This document shows positions 9,094 to 16,820 of a DNA stretch of 64,000 nt, one piece after another; within the stretch, counting starts at the first letter, position 1; each line of letters begins with the position of its first letter. Both the position numbers and the translations under genes were made by a program. Below the pieces are notes generated by a model, which was not told the DNA's origin, did not search any database, and saw only the letters and a list, made by a program, of their open reading frames with translations. The DNA is from DRQF01 sp964559135 (GTDB taxonomy: Bacteria > Planctomycetota > GCA-002687715 > DRQF01). Where the stretch lies: NCBI GenBank assembly GCA_964559135.1, contig CAZLGG010000001.1, positions 1-64,000 of the forward strand. Reading direction: 5' to 3'.

Positions 9094-11133
9094 GGCAACA
9101 CCTTTCCAGTAGAACTGAACATCAACGGCGGACCAGAAGGAGCCGATGGGAAGAGGAGCTTCTGGAGCGAACTCGACACGCCATTGTCCCGTCCCCAACT
9201 TGGTTACCTCGGCGACGACGAGAGGTGCTCTCAGGGACACCCTCGTGATCGAATCGACTCTGATGCCGTCCTGGAGGAGATTGAACACAAAAGGGCGCCC
9301 CGATGCGACTCCATCCCGTTCGACTTCACGCACGTCCTGCCAGTCAAGGATGGATTCCGGGGGCCGAAGCCCCCACATTATATTGAAGTGGGCCGTACCA
9401 AGACGGATTTCCGAACCGTCGCCCCTGCGTAGCGTCAAGTCTGCGGCTGACTCTCCTGGAACCGACGTGCTGACGTGAAGCATGACGGCGACGGAGCCTC
9501 GTGGGGGAATGACGCATGGTTCCAATTGCGCCGTGAGGCATGAGCAATCAGTGTAGACTCCCTCAACGATCTCCGCGACATCAGAGTCATTGCGTAAGTC
9601 GATATGGGTGTCCCCGGCCCCACCCCAAAGGAAATTCCCCAGGTCAATGGATTCTCCAGGTCGAGCAAGAGACACGCAAGGGGACGCCACTGGCGATTGT
9701 TTGGTGACGGATTCTCTGCAACCTCCAAGAATTCCAAGTGCAAGCACCCACACAGCCACCTGCCGAATACGTCGGCGCCGCAAGACAAGAAAACAAATCA
9801 AGAGAAGTCCTGCCGCTCCGCCGAGGACGTAGACCAAGGACCAGTGCCCCGTTGATTCAGGCTCGAGTGGATGTCCTTCGGAGGAAGCAGTTCTCCTCGG
9901 CCCGGCGACGGGCGAGATCCCGTCGGAAATCTGTTCCTTGCGGAGTGTAGCGTCCGAGGAACGGGCTAACTTCACCACGTCGACGTCGGTCATCCCTGCG
10001 AACTTGCTATACTCGATCGCTGGGTCGTAACGTTCATCCCGAACCTTGGTCCCATCCGGCACGAGGTTGTCGAAGGAGATGGCCGAGTCGAGGAGTGGTA
10101 AATCGTCCCTCCGCTGAATCGTGAGGGTGCGTTCTCGACGTGGAGAACCATTCGGAAGGAAAATGCTTGCCGTGTAGCCCGTGAGAGCAAGCCCATCATT
10201 GATGATTTCAAAGGACCAGGTGACTCGCGAAAGCGTCGTCCCATTCCTTCTCGAAAGAGAGAGAGTCAGGTTGAGTTCTTGGTCTGTCCGAGTGACCGAC
10301 ACTGCGCCTTGCTGAATCAAAGTGCGAGAAGGAATCCAAATGGCATGAGGAAAACCGGACATTCGAGAAATGGGCCACTGATACGTGCCCGTCTTGGCGA
10401 GAGTCTCAACATCGATAGGGCTCATCTCAAAGAAAGCGACATCCAACTGTTCTTTCTGGGCGAGAAGTGGGAAGACATCCAGCTCAGAGGCTCGTGAAAC
10501 GTCGGAAAGAAGTGTGCGGCTGGCACTTATCCTGCCACCTCTTTTCGATCCATCCGGGAATATGTACGTGCTTCGAGCCACACTGATGAATTCTCCAGAG
10601 GTTTTTGCGACCAACCGATCAAATAGAGGCTTTGCGCCTTCGAGGTCTGGTCCAGGATCGCTGATGATGCCCTCGGACAGTTCCCGCACGACGCGGACGC
10701 CGTCGTCGCCGAAGTGGCAGAAACCGCTTCGAATGTGTTCTTCAATGTTCTTGGCCCAGTACCATTCGCAGGCATATTCATTGACGATGCGGTCGGTCAT
10801 GATGTCAGAGAGTTCGTCCTCTTTGACAGCAGCTTTCGCGATTTCATCGATGTTCTTCGGAGGCCGCCAATCCGTGGTTTTGAGCCGCCATTCGATACGC
10901 GTGTTCGTCGGCTCGTGACGCATCCACGCGAGCAGGTTCGAGAACCAAGAGCTCTCACCGGCAGGCTCCTGACCTACTGCGATGGGACGGAACATCGTCA
11001 CAAGAAGTAGCGCAAGAAGAATGCAGCTTCGACGCGCAAGGCGTCGCGGAGCGAGTGAGCGAATCTCTCCTGGATTCATGGCTGGGGTCGGGAACGCCCG
11101 GGCGTCCGGGTTGAGCTCAATGTTATTGATCAC
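8740..11133 (-). CDS. Membrane-hairpin protein with two exported domains, the second DUF1573-like
   Basis: A 797-residue protein of unknown function. It has an N-terminal signal segment (hydrophobic SCILLALLLVTMF, about residues 36-48), an extracytoplasmic domain to about 430, a membrane segment, a cytoplasmic turn RRRRIRQ (about 452-458), and a second hydrophobic segment ending LGILGGC. A C-terminal domain with DCSCL resembles DUF1573/Ig-like domains. Both large domains would thus face the periplasm. The second hydrophobic segment also reads as a lipoprotein signal, so an ancient fusion of two genes (or an internal GTG start at 9759) is possible. The GTG start overlaps the upstream stop as GTGA, which suggests translational coupling. 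Base composition is AT-richer than the flanks. Confidence 0.6.
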   Translation of the reverse strand: MINNIELNPDARAFPTPAMNPGEIRSLAPRRLARRSCILLALLLVTMFRPIAVGQEPAGESSWFSNLLAWMRHEPTNTRIEWRLKTTDWRPPKNIDEIAKAAVKEDELSDIMTDRIVNEYACEWYWAKNIEEHIRSGFCHFGDDGVRVVRELSEGIISDPGPDLEGAKPLFDRLVAKTSGEFISVARSTYIFPDGSKRGGRISASRTLLSDVSRASELDVFPLLAQKEQLDVAFFEMSPIDVETLAKTGTYQWPISRMSGFPHAIWIPSRTLIQQGAVSVTRTDQELNLTLSLSRRNGTTLSRVTWSFEIINDGLALTGYTASIFLPNGSPRRERTLTIQRRDDLPLLDSAISFDNLVPDGTKVRDERYDPAIEYSKFAGMTDVDVVKLARSSDATLRKEQISDGISPVAGPRRTASSEGHPLEPESTGHWSLVYVLGGAAGLLLICFLVLRRRRIRQVAVWVLALGILGGCRESVTKQSPVASPCVSLARPGESIDLGNFLWGGAGDTHIDLRNDSDVAEIVEGVYTDCSCLTAQLEPCVIPPRGSVAVMLHVSTSVPGESAADLTLRRGDGSEIRLGTAHFNIMWGLRPPESILDWQDVREVERDGVASGRPFVFNLLQDGIRVDSITRVSLRAPLVVAEVTKLGTGQWRVEFAPEAPLPIGSFWSAVDVQFYWKGVASQLHLPIRITSSLSGSPRGHPLPDIVVGLVPTAETRSVIRRLTPEESEARITDVRPLHADVEDAPTCEIVHDESSVRVRVVGRNKRKKMGDWTFVATMAFDRPSMILQKVFRVLAAY

Positions 11134-12493
11134 CTTACGCAGTCCTTCAAGACCTTATCGTCCGTAAACGAGAATGTGTATTCTCGACACCAATGATGCC
11201 CAACGACGATTCGGTATGTGATAGTTCCGTCTGACTCGTAGAACGCCTGACGCCGTTTACATTTTCTGACCGTCTCTGTGCCCAGGGTAAAGACGGGGAC
11301 GGTGAATCGGTTGTTGAAAACATAACAACGGTCCAAAAATGTGTCGTCGCAACGAAATGGCGTGTATCCGTAGCGCATTTGCCCAACAGGGTCGAGTCCG
11401 GTTGGCGTCGGCGGGTCAATTGGATTGCCATTGGCGTCGGCCTGAATCGGGTAACATGGGGCGCAGGATGGGGGGGAGGGGGGAAGTTGGAACCACCGCC
11501 GCTTGTCCCGTAGATGCAAGTGCGGTTGTGTGGCCAGACGCCATCTCCGGTCGCATCGATAAGAGACTTCGGATAGGCGAGGGATGCAACATCGAATTCT
11601 GTCGTCATGGCGTCGTTGCCATCGACATCGACTGAAATTGAGAGTGAGCGTTTCGTTGGGAAGAGAAGCCCGTCATCGTGGATAGTGACTTCGAAGAATC
11701 CGATGTTCTCGCCGGGCGCAAGGGTTATTGTAGAAGGAGAAAGGGTGAGGCTCCCATCTTGGATCGGGTTTCCTGGGTAGTCTGGGATCGAAATGGAAAT
11801 ATTGATGGAGCGAGTTTGGTTTGATTGTGAACCGATGACGACCATTGTTCGGGTGGGCACATCGAGAGGGACCCCGTTCTTGGCGGTTCCGGGGGCGCGG
11901 AACAGTTGTATGGTGGGTGCATAGACAAGAAAACTGATTTCTCCGGAAGAATGATAGGTGGTGGGGTCGCTGATAACATCAGTGCCGAGCTCTCCGTCGC
12001 TACCCAACCAGTAGTGTAACACCTGGGATTGGTTTGGAGAGGTAGAGAACTGAAGGTGCTGAAGTTCGTTGTCGAGGGGACACGCGATTCGGTAGACTCC
12101 CGCTCCAGTTGTTTTGTTGAATGTAAGCGTTTTCGCTTCGATGGTTTTCGCGTGCCATACTCGGCCGAATCCGACGCCCACGCCGTTTTCGATAGTGACG
12201 AACTGGGAGTCGCCGCCTCCCGGTAAAGTCAGTCGGCAGGCGAAGGCGATTCCGGGGTCCTGGTAGTTTCCGGTGGCGTCGATGATTGAGCTGCTCCCGG
12301 CGAGATCGATAAGGAGGGTGCCAGTTGCATCGCCGGTGATGGCGTTGATGCTTGAGGTGTCGAGCGTTTGTTGGGAAATGGCATCACTCGTCCAGGTTAC
12401 CTTTTGGACACTCAGTGTGTTGAAGCCCTGTCCCTGCGCTGCAATGGAGAAAAAGAGTGCGATGGATGTGAGGATCGATCGTAGAGAGATCAT
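11130..12493 (-). CDS. Secreted protein of unknown function, frameshifted near its 3' end
   Basis: It starts at 12493 (AAGGA seven bases upstream) with a signal peptide ending AAQGQ. About 340 residues of beta-rich, Ser/Thr-rich sequence follow, with a segment (TITLAPGENIGFFEVTIHDDG) like Calx-beta or Ig-type repeats. The frame then breaks in a run of G7-A-G6 (plus-strand 11470-11483). After it, the meaningful sequence continues in another frame as a Cys-rich tail (PSCAPCYPIQADANGNPID, about 120 residues) to a TGA at 11130. Read without the slip, the protein ends in low-complexity Pro/Arg sequence. Sequencing error, true mutation or slippage cannot be told apart here. Its 5' flank carries repeat A, shared with the secreted gene at 16.1-16.6 kb. 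Confidence 0.6.
11470..11483 (-). other. Homopolymer tract at the reading-frame break
   Basis: Plus-strand G7-A-G6 (C6-T-C7 in the gene). The two halves of the secreted-protein gene join in different frames exactly here, so a one-base length change would restore one continuous ORF. Confidence 0.6.
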
Positions 12494-12571
12494 TGTGGAT
12501 CCTTTCCGAGACCCTGGGGCCTCGCCTTGTGATGTCCTGGGGGGAGTCCTTGAAATGATTGCCCCCATAAG

Positions 12572-12657
12572 GGATCCATGCTGGGATGGTCGAGAAGACC
12601 GAAAATTCCGGTGGTTTTTGTCGAGTATATCCGGCAAGAGGTGGAATGCTGCCTCGG
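12572..12657 (-). repeat. Repeat A, copy 1: conserved 5' flank of a secreted-protein gene
   Basis: An 86-base segment that aligns without gaps to 16663-16748. By hand count 64 of 86 bases match, and 43 of the 50 nearest the gene. Both copies lie upstream of a minus-strand gene starting with a signal peptide, here 79 bases before the start codon. They share GAATTTTCGGTCTTCT in gene orientation. It may be a common promoter/leader or part of a duplicated module. Confidence 0.7.
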
Positions 12658-12694
12658 GAGAATAGATTCAGGGAAAGGACGGCGACAGCGACAG

Positions 12695-13168
12695 TCAACG
12701 AAGTTCCCTCGCGAGTCGGACACGCAGGGTTTGCCAGAGGTTGCGCGCATGGCGTGCGGTCCAGGAGTCCCCGAGGTGTCGTCGGGCGGCGCGGACAGGC
12801 GTTTCACCGTCGAGGGCCACGGTGAGGAAGAAGCTTCGGGGGCCGGCTGGCCAGGTGGCGATGCGCCGGAGGGCAGCCAGGGCTTGCTCCCGAAGGACTT
12901 CGCCATGCTCGTCGGTGGGCGCTTTGATGTCCTCGTGGTCGAATTGCACGAGACGCCAGAAGTGTGACGCGTTTCGACGGAGGCGCGCCCGCGCGGTGCG
13001 AAAGGCACGATGCAGGGTTTGAGCGCCGGGGGCGTCGCCGCGGATGCGCCGATGGACCAGGAGGATGAGGGCCATCTCCTGTCGGTGATCCGCTGAGAGT
13101 CGTGGGAAGATCCTGCCCTTCGCCAGGTCGTCGAGGAGGTTGTCCCATTCGGGGGAACTCACGTGCAT
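12695..13168 (-). CDS. Small regulator resembling sigma-70 regions 2-4 (unidentified)
   Basis: A 157-residue, Arg- and Ala-rich protein. The N-terminal half (about residues 25-75) is helical. The C-terminal half (about 95-157: ALAALRRIATWPAGPRSFF, then ARRHLGDSWTARHARNLW) looks like the conserved-spacing plus helix-turn-helix of sigma region 4: two Ala/Arg-rich helices separated by a turn. It is shorter than ordinary ECF factors (about 180-200) and I cannot align a clear region 2.4, so the call is tentative. It precedes a secreted-protein gene on the same strand, with repeat A between them. The sequence before its start holds an octamer tandem repeat. Confidence 0.5.
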   Translation of the reverse strand: MHVSSPEWDNLLDDLAKGRIFPRLSADHRQEMALILLVHRRIRGDAPGAQTLHRAFRTARARLRRNASHFWRLVQFDHEDIKAPTDEHGEVLREQALAALRRIATWPAGPRSFFLTVALDGETPVRAARRHLGDSWTARHARNLWQTLRVRLARELR

Positions 13169-13182
13169 CGTGGGAGTCGGGT

Positions 13183-13222
13183 CCTTGGGACCTGGGGTCC
13201 TGGGGTCCTGGGGTCCTGGGGG
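13183..13222. repeat. Octamer tandem repeat (CCTGGGGT units)
   Basis: Four nearly perfect CCTGGGGT units at 13191-13222, preceded by a degenerate unit at 13183-13190. They start 15 bases upstream of the minus-strand gene at 12695-13168. The spacing is too short and regular to be a CRISPR. Slippage of such a tract could alter promoter or leader length. Confidence 0.75.
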
Positions 13223-13335
13223 GTGGGAGCCATGATTCGTCGTTCCTCTGCTGCGTCCGGTCCGCCTCGCCGTGCGGCCAATTGTCATGGTAGGACCATA
13301 CATGGGGTCTTGTCCAGAAGAATATGGAAAGATGA

Positions 13336-13863
13336 TCAGGAGGTTTTCCCGGGGTGGGAGGCATCCCAGGGGTTCTGGGGCGTCGGCTGAACGGGTTGGG
13401 GTTTCTGACCCGGCGAGGAGGATCCGTCGATCCCGAGGCGGATGTCGCTGCCGGCATGGAGGTCGACGACTTCGGTCTTTCCCACGAACTCGCACCTGCC
13501 CTTGATCTTCCGGGCGCGTCCGACCTCGTAGCGCCCTTCCGGAAGACGCAGCTCTGCCGAGGAACGCTCGAAGACCCAAGAGATGATGGCGCGCGGGACG
13601 CCGTCGGTTCGGTACATGATGGCCTCCTTGCTCTGGGGAACCCAGGTCCAGCTCACGCGGAGGCGACCCGTGGGAGGAAGGTGGACGACCTTCAATCGCT
13701 CATGAACCGGATCGATCGTGACCGAGATTTCCGGGGCGCCCCCGGCCCTGACCAGGAGCTTCCGGGGAGCGTCGTCGAGGTTCATGATCTTGAACGTTCC
13801 ATCGCCTCGGCGACGTAAGAGACGGACCCGCAGGGGTCGTCTCATCGTGAGAGGGTTCTCCAT
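13336..13863 (-). CDS. Hypothetical beta-rich protein
   Basis: A 175-residue protein with no signal peptide. It alternates short hydrophobic strands and charged turns (RLRVSWTWVP, RAIISWVFERSS, LPEGRYEVGRARKIKG) and has a Pro/Gln-rich tail, suggesting a small beta-sandwich. I do not recognise a family. A decayed copy of its residues about 103-126 lies at 16751-16820. It is followed on the same strand by the sigma-like regulator and then a secreted-protein gene. ATG at 13863 has GAGG immediately before it; an internal ATG at 13845 is an alternative start. Confidence 0.55.
   Translation of the reverse strand: MENPLTMRRPLRVRLLRRRGDGTFKIMNLDDAPRKLLVRAGGAPEISVTIDPVHERLKVVHLPPTGRLRVSWTWVPQSKEAIMYRTDGVPRAIISWVFERSSAELRLPEGRYEVGRARKIKGRCEFVGKTEVVDLHAGSDIRLGIDGSSSPGQKPQPVQPTPQNPWDASHPGKTS
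13486..13555 (-). repeat. Repeat B, copy 1 (within the hypothetical gene)
   Basis: A 70-base segment that aligns without gaps to 16751-16820 at roughly three-quarters identity. Both encode LP-[ED]-GRYEVGRAR in the same strand, so this is coding sequence duplicated as such. Here it lies inside an intact gene. Confidence 0.75.
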
Positions 13864-13880
13864 CCTCGGTCCAGTTCACG

Positions 13881-14723
13881 ATGACACATCCTTGGGACCC
13901 CGTCGCATTCGTCATTCGCCTCCAAGCCAATCTCGGCCCCCAACCCCTCGCGCGGGCGCTCCGTCGCTCCAACCGTCAGACCGATTGCGGACGAAGCAGC
14001 CTCGCCTACTACCTGTTCGACACGCAGGATCGAGGCGTGCATCAGCTCCTCGGTTTCGCGAGCGCCGCCCACTTCGCCGTGGAGAAGCTCGACATGAAAC
14101 GACGCACCGCCCGCGACCTGCCGTGGGAAGGGCACTGGCGGAGCTGCCCCTCGTCGAGCACGAGCTGCTGGAGTAGGTGCGGCTGAAGGTTTCCGCCGAG
14201 ACCGGCGAGGAGTTCTCGACCCAGGACGTCCTCCTTCTGTTGGCGGAACGTTCCCTGCGAGCGAAGGGAGAAGGCGGCGCCATGGCGCCCACCGAAGCGG
14301 CGGGGGAGTCCCTCTTTCGAGTCCATGTGGATCACTGCCCCTCCTGCCGGCAGAGCCGGGTGCGCACTCTCGACGGACCGGTGCCCATTCCTCCCACTCT
14401 TGGCGACGCTCTGCTTTGCGAAGGAAAAAGATCCATGGCCGACGAGCCCTTGGGTGGCGCGGTCGCGCCCCGTGATCGATGGGGCCACGGTGAGGGAAGC
14501 GCTGGAGGCCCGCGGCATCGACGAGCGGGGCCTGGAGGCCGACCACGGCCGCACCCTTGCCCTCCTCGGACGTCACCGTCAGCCCCTCGGGCGTCGCCGA
14601 GGGCGGCCCCTTCAGCGCGCTCGCCTCGTGCACCCGAGCACGCCCCATGCGGTACGGGGCTTGAACGGAACCCGACGGGCCCCCGCCCTCATCGAAGCGC
14701 TTGGAGGAGCACCGTTTTCCTGA
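13881..14723 (+). pseudogene. Decayed HNH endonuclease-family gene (DUF222-like type)
   Basis: The plus strand carries scattered pieces of a family common in myxobacteria and planctomycetes. First, in one frame, comes LLGFASAAHFAVEKLDMKRR. Then, in another frame, VGRALAELPLVEHELLE, ending at a TAG. Just after that stop comes VRLKVSAETGEEF, later HVDHCPSCRQSRVRTLDGPV and LLCEGK. In intact relatives about 60 or more residues separate the second and third pieces, and an HNH nuclease domain follows the last. Here the former is deleted and I see no HNH residues. So at least one frameshift, one stop and one deletion are present. It lies between opposing minus-strand genes and is probably a relic. 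Confidence 0.6.
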
Positions 14724-14825
14724 TTCATCGGGCCCGGGGCGTATTCACGGAGCAAGAGACTCGGACGAGGTGGGTTCTCATCTGCAGCGAGCCCACCGAG
14801 AGCATACTTCAAGGCATTCTTCCTT

Positions 14826-15944
14826 CTAACGGATCGGCGCGTAGAGCTTGCCTGTCGTCGATTTTTTGACGCCGAAAGGATCCTCGATATCGAGTCGGAC
14901 CTCGAGGGGAAATTCGACATCGCCTGGATCGATGAGCTCGAGGTCGAAATCGTAGGTGCCGACCGTCTCTCTCCAGTAGCGCACGCCTTCCTCCGTCTTA
15001 TAGGTGCGACGGTTGGAATCATTGATCGGCTCGACTTTGATCGGTCTGCCACCGGCATCTCGGACCGTGACTCTCCACCGCTGAATGCCTTGGAAGGCAA
15101 CACAGCCATCCACCTCGAGCATGAGCTGAAACGCATTGGGGCGCTTCTGGTCCCAGAGAGCGTATTGCAGTTTGATTTCCCGCTGAACGCAGACGATGCG
15201 CAACGTTCTGGTCATCCCGCGCCAGAATGCCTGGACGCGGATTGTCGTTCCCTCGAGTTCCTGGATGTCGAGAATGCGGTACCATGTCATCGCCACGACG
15301 TGGGCGGCTCGGTATTTCTCGATGGTGGGACCAGAGCTGATGGATTTGAGATCGCGCTTGACGACTTCGACCGGGTTCGGAAGCTCTCGGCCATCGAGGG
15401 TCCAAAGGGTAATGAGGGGAATGTCCTCGTCGACGGTTGCGTCGGTGGGGCGGGGCTGGCCGTCGGCGTATCTGTAACCCCGGACTGTCATCAGGCTGAA
15501 ATGGGGTCGCCGGCTTGGCGTCGTGTCTACGGGGTAGGGCGATCGGGGAGGAAAGCCCCTTTCCCGCGTCTCTTCGACGGAAAGGAGGAGATCATCATCG
15601 CGACCCCGGAACGACAGTGATCTCGTCGCCACGAACCTCTCGATCGATCTGCGTTCCAATTCCAACGCATTCATATCGGAGTCAGCGACGGGGGCCACTT
15701 TCTCTTTGGGAGTCGATGGAAGGAGGCTTTTGCGCTTGCGAGCGGATCCCTCACGGCGCACCGAACTGTCAGCGACGTCGGTAGGTGTTGGGCGAAGGTC
15801 ATCCAGTCTCTCGGAATCGTCCGACAGCCTCTCGATGACAAGGATGGCGCCGATGACGAGAAGAATGGTGATCCCGACGGAGATGACGGCGCGTTTTGCC
15901 GATAGGGGTTTCTCTTTCGAGCCTTGCAGGTTCTCATTTTGCAT
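14826..15944 (-). CDS. Hypothetical membrane-anchored protein
   Basis: A 372-residue protein with a short cytoplasmic N-terminus (MQNENLQGSKEKPLSAKR), one membrane segment (about residues 20-41, VISVGITILLVIGAILVIE), a charged linker (about 42-110), and a beta-rich exported domain to the end. I recognise no family. It follows the small secreted gene on the same strand with a 132-base gap, so it may share that transcript. GAGGA lies about 14 bases before the ATG, a weak ribosome-binding site. Confidence 0.6.
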   Translation of the reverse strand: MQNENLQGSKEKPLSAKRAVISVGITILLVIGAILVIERLSDDSERLDDLRPTPTDVADSSVRREGSARKRKSLLPSTPKEKVAPVADSDMNALELERRSIERFVATRSLSFRGRDDDLLLSVEETRERGFPPRSPYPVDTTPSRRPHFSLMTVRGYRYADGQPRPTDATVDEDIPLITLWTLDGRELPNPVEVVKRDLKSISSGPTIEKYRAAHVVAMTWYRILDIQELEGTTIRVQAFWRGMTRTLRIVCVQREIKLQYALWDQKRPNAFQLMLEVDGCVAFQGIQRWRVTVRDAGGRPIKVEPINDSNRRTYKTEEGVRYWRETVGTYDFDLELIDPGDVEFPLEVRLDIEDPFGVKKSTTGKLYAPIR

Positions 15945-16076
15945 TCTGACTTGTGATCCTCACTGACGATGCTCCGAGGAGCAGGGTGATGCCAATGCCC
16001 TGCCTTCCGCTTCGAGGGTCGCTCCCCCGTAGAGGAGCGATCCAAGTCGAGAACGCGGACATCCACCGCCCTGTTC

Positions 16077-16640
16077 TCAGGAATTGGCGATGGGTGTCCC
16101 GAGGGTCACCTTGATTCCGCCGTTGATGGTTCTCTCCACTTTGCCTCCTCCACCGTGGGTTCCAGGGGTGCCCGAGCCGGAGTTCGTCGCCGTCGCGTCG
16201 CCGCCTCTGGAGCCACTCGAGCCGTTCCCGCCCAGCGCGATGACGCCACCGTCGAAATTGCCGCTGGCGCTGGCATCTCCTCCGTTCGTCGCCACCACCA
16301 CGCTCCATTGGGCGCCTCCGACGTCGAGCGTCTTGTTGTAGGGGCATCCATTCAACGCTTGCCGGATGCAGCTGGCGAGCTGGGCCGGATCGCAGTTTCC
16401 TGTGAGATAGGTGTCGATGCAGCTTGCAATGGCCGCGTCGATTCCCGCAGGTGGGCAATTCTGAGAGACGACTGCAGGAGATATGACGGCAAACACGAGT
16501 ACGAACGTAAACCTTCGAATCAGCGTTTTCCTGTCTCCAATGACATCCTCGAATTCAGGTCGCCATCCGGGAATGAGGATCTGCCCGGATGGCTGCGGAT
16601 TCACCATGGATTCGCATCGAAGGGAGCGAAGTGACGACAT
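16077..16640 (-). CDS. Small secreted Cys- and Gly-rich protein
   Basis: 187 residues: an unusually long N-terminal extension (about 42 residues), a hydrophobic signal segment (RRFTFVLVFAVISPAVVSQ), a Cys-bearing region (NCPPAGIDAAIASCIDTYL, then GNCDPAQLASC and GCPYNK), and a Gly/Ser/Asn-rich tail. Four or more closely spaced Cys suggest disulfides after export. GGGAG nine bases before the ATG at 16640 supports the long form. Repeat A copy 2 ends 22 bases upstream. Function unknown. Confidence 0.55.
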   Translation of the reverse strand: MSSLRSLRCESMVNPQPSGQILIPGWRPEFEDVIGDRKTLIRRFTFVLVFAVISPAVVSQNCPPAGIDAAIASCIDTYLTGNCDPAQLASCIRQALNGCPYNKTLDVGGAQWSVVVATNGGDASASGNFDGGVIALGGNGSSGSRGGDATATNSGSGTPGTHGGGGKVERTINGGIKVTLGTPIANS

Positions 16641-16662
16641 CTGACAACACTCCCTCTACTAT

Positions 16663-16748
16663 GGATCCATGCCGAGATGGTGGAGAAGACCGAAAATTCT
16701 GGAAGTTTTTTTCAGATGTGCTGGACAAGACGAGAATTGTCGCCTCGG
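16663..16748 (-). repeat. Repeat A, copy 2
   Basis: Ungapped partner of 12572-12657 (64 of 86 bases match by hand count). It lies just upstream of the secreted-protein gene at 16077-16640 and directly abuts repeat B copy 2, whereas the first copies of A and B are about 830 bases apart. Confidence 0.7.
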
Positions 16749-16750
16749 TG

Positions 16751-16820
16751 AAATTCACACGTCCCCTCGATCATTCGGGCGCGTCCGACTTCGTAGCGCC
16801 CATCGGGAAGATGGAAGTCC
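16751..16820 (-). pseudogene. Repeat B, copy 2: fragment of a paralogue of the 13.3-kb gene
   Basis: In one minus-strand frame this reads DFHLPDGRYEVGRARMIEGT then CEF, matching LRLPEGRYEVGRARKIKGRC of the gene at 13336-13863. Neither a start nor the rest of that gene is present. In a different frame the same DNA encodes the last two dozen residues of the YfhO-like protein. So a piece of duplicated gene now forms, or overlaps, the end of that gene. Confidence 0.65.

Noticed and set aside
13183..13222. Short direct repeats as a CRISPR
   Set aside because: The unit is 8 bases with no spacers and no cas genes nearby.
13310..13320. Third copy of repeat A near 13.3 kb
   Set aside because: Only about 11 bases (CTGGACAAGAC, inverted) are shared; this could be chance.
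14826..15136. Alternative minus-strand frames over 14612-15136
   Set aside because: They overlap the start of the decayed HNH region and the end of the membrane-anchored gene without any motif or ribosome-binding site.
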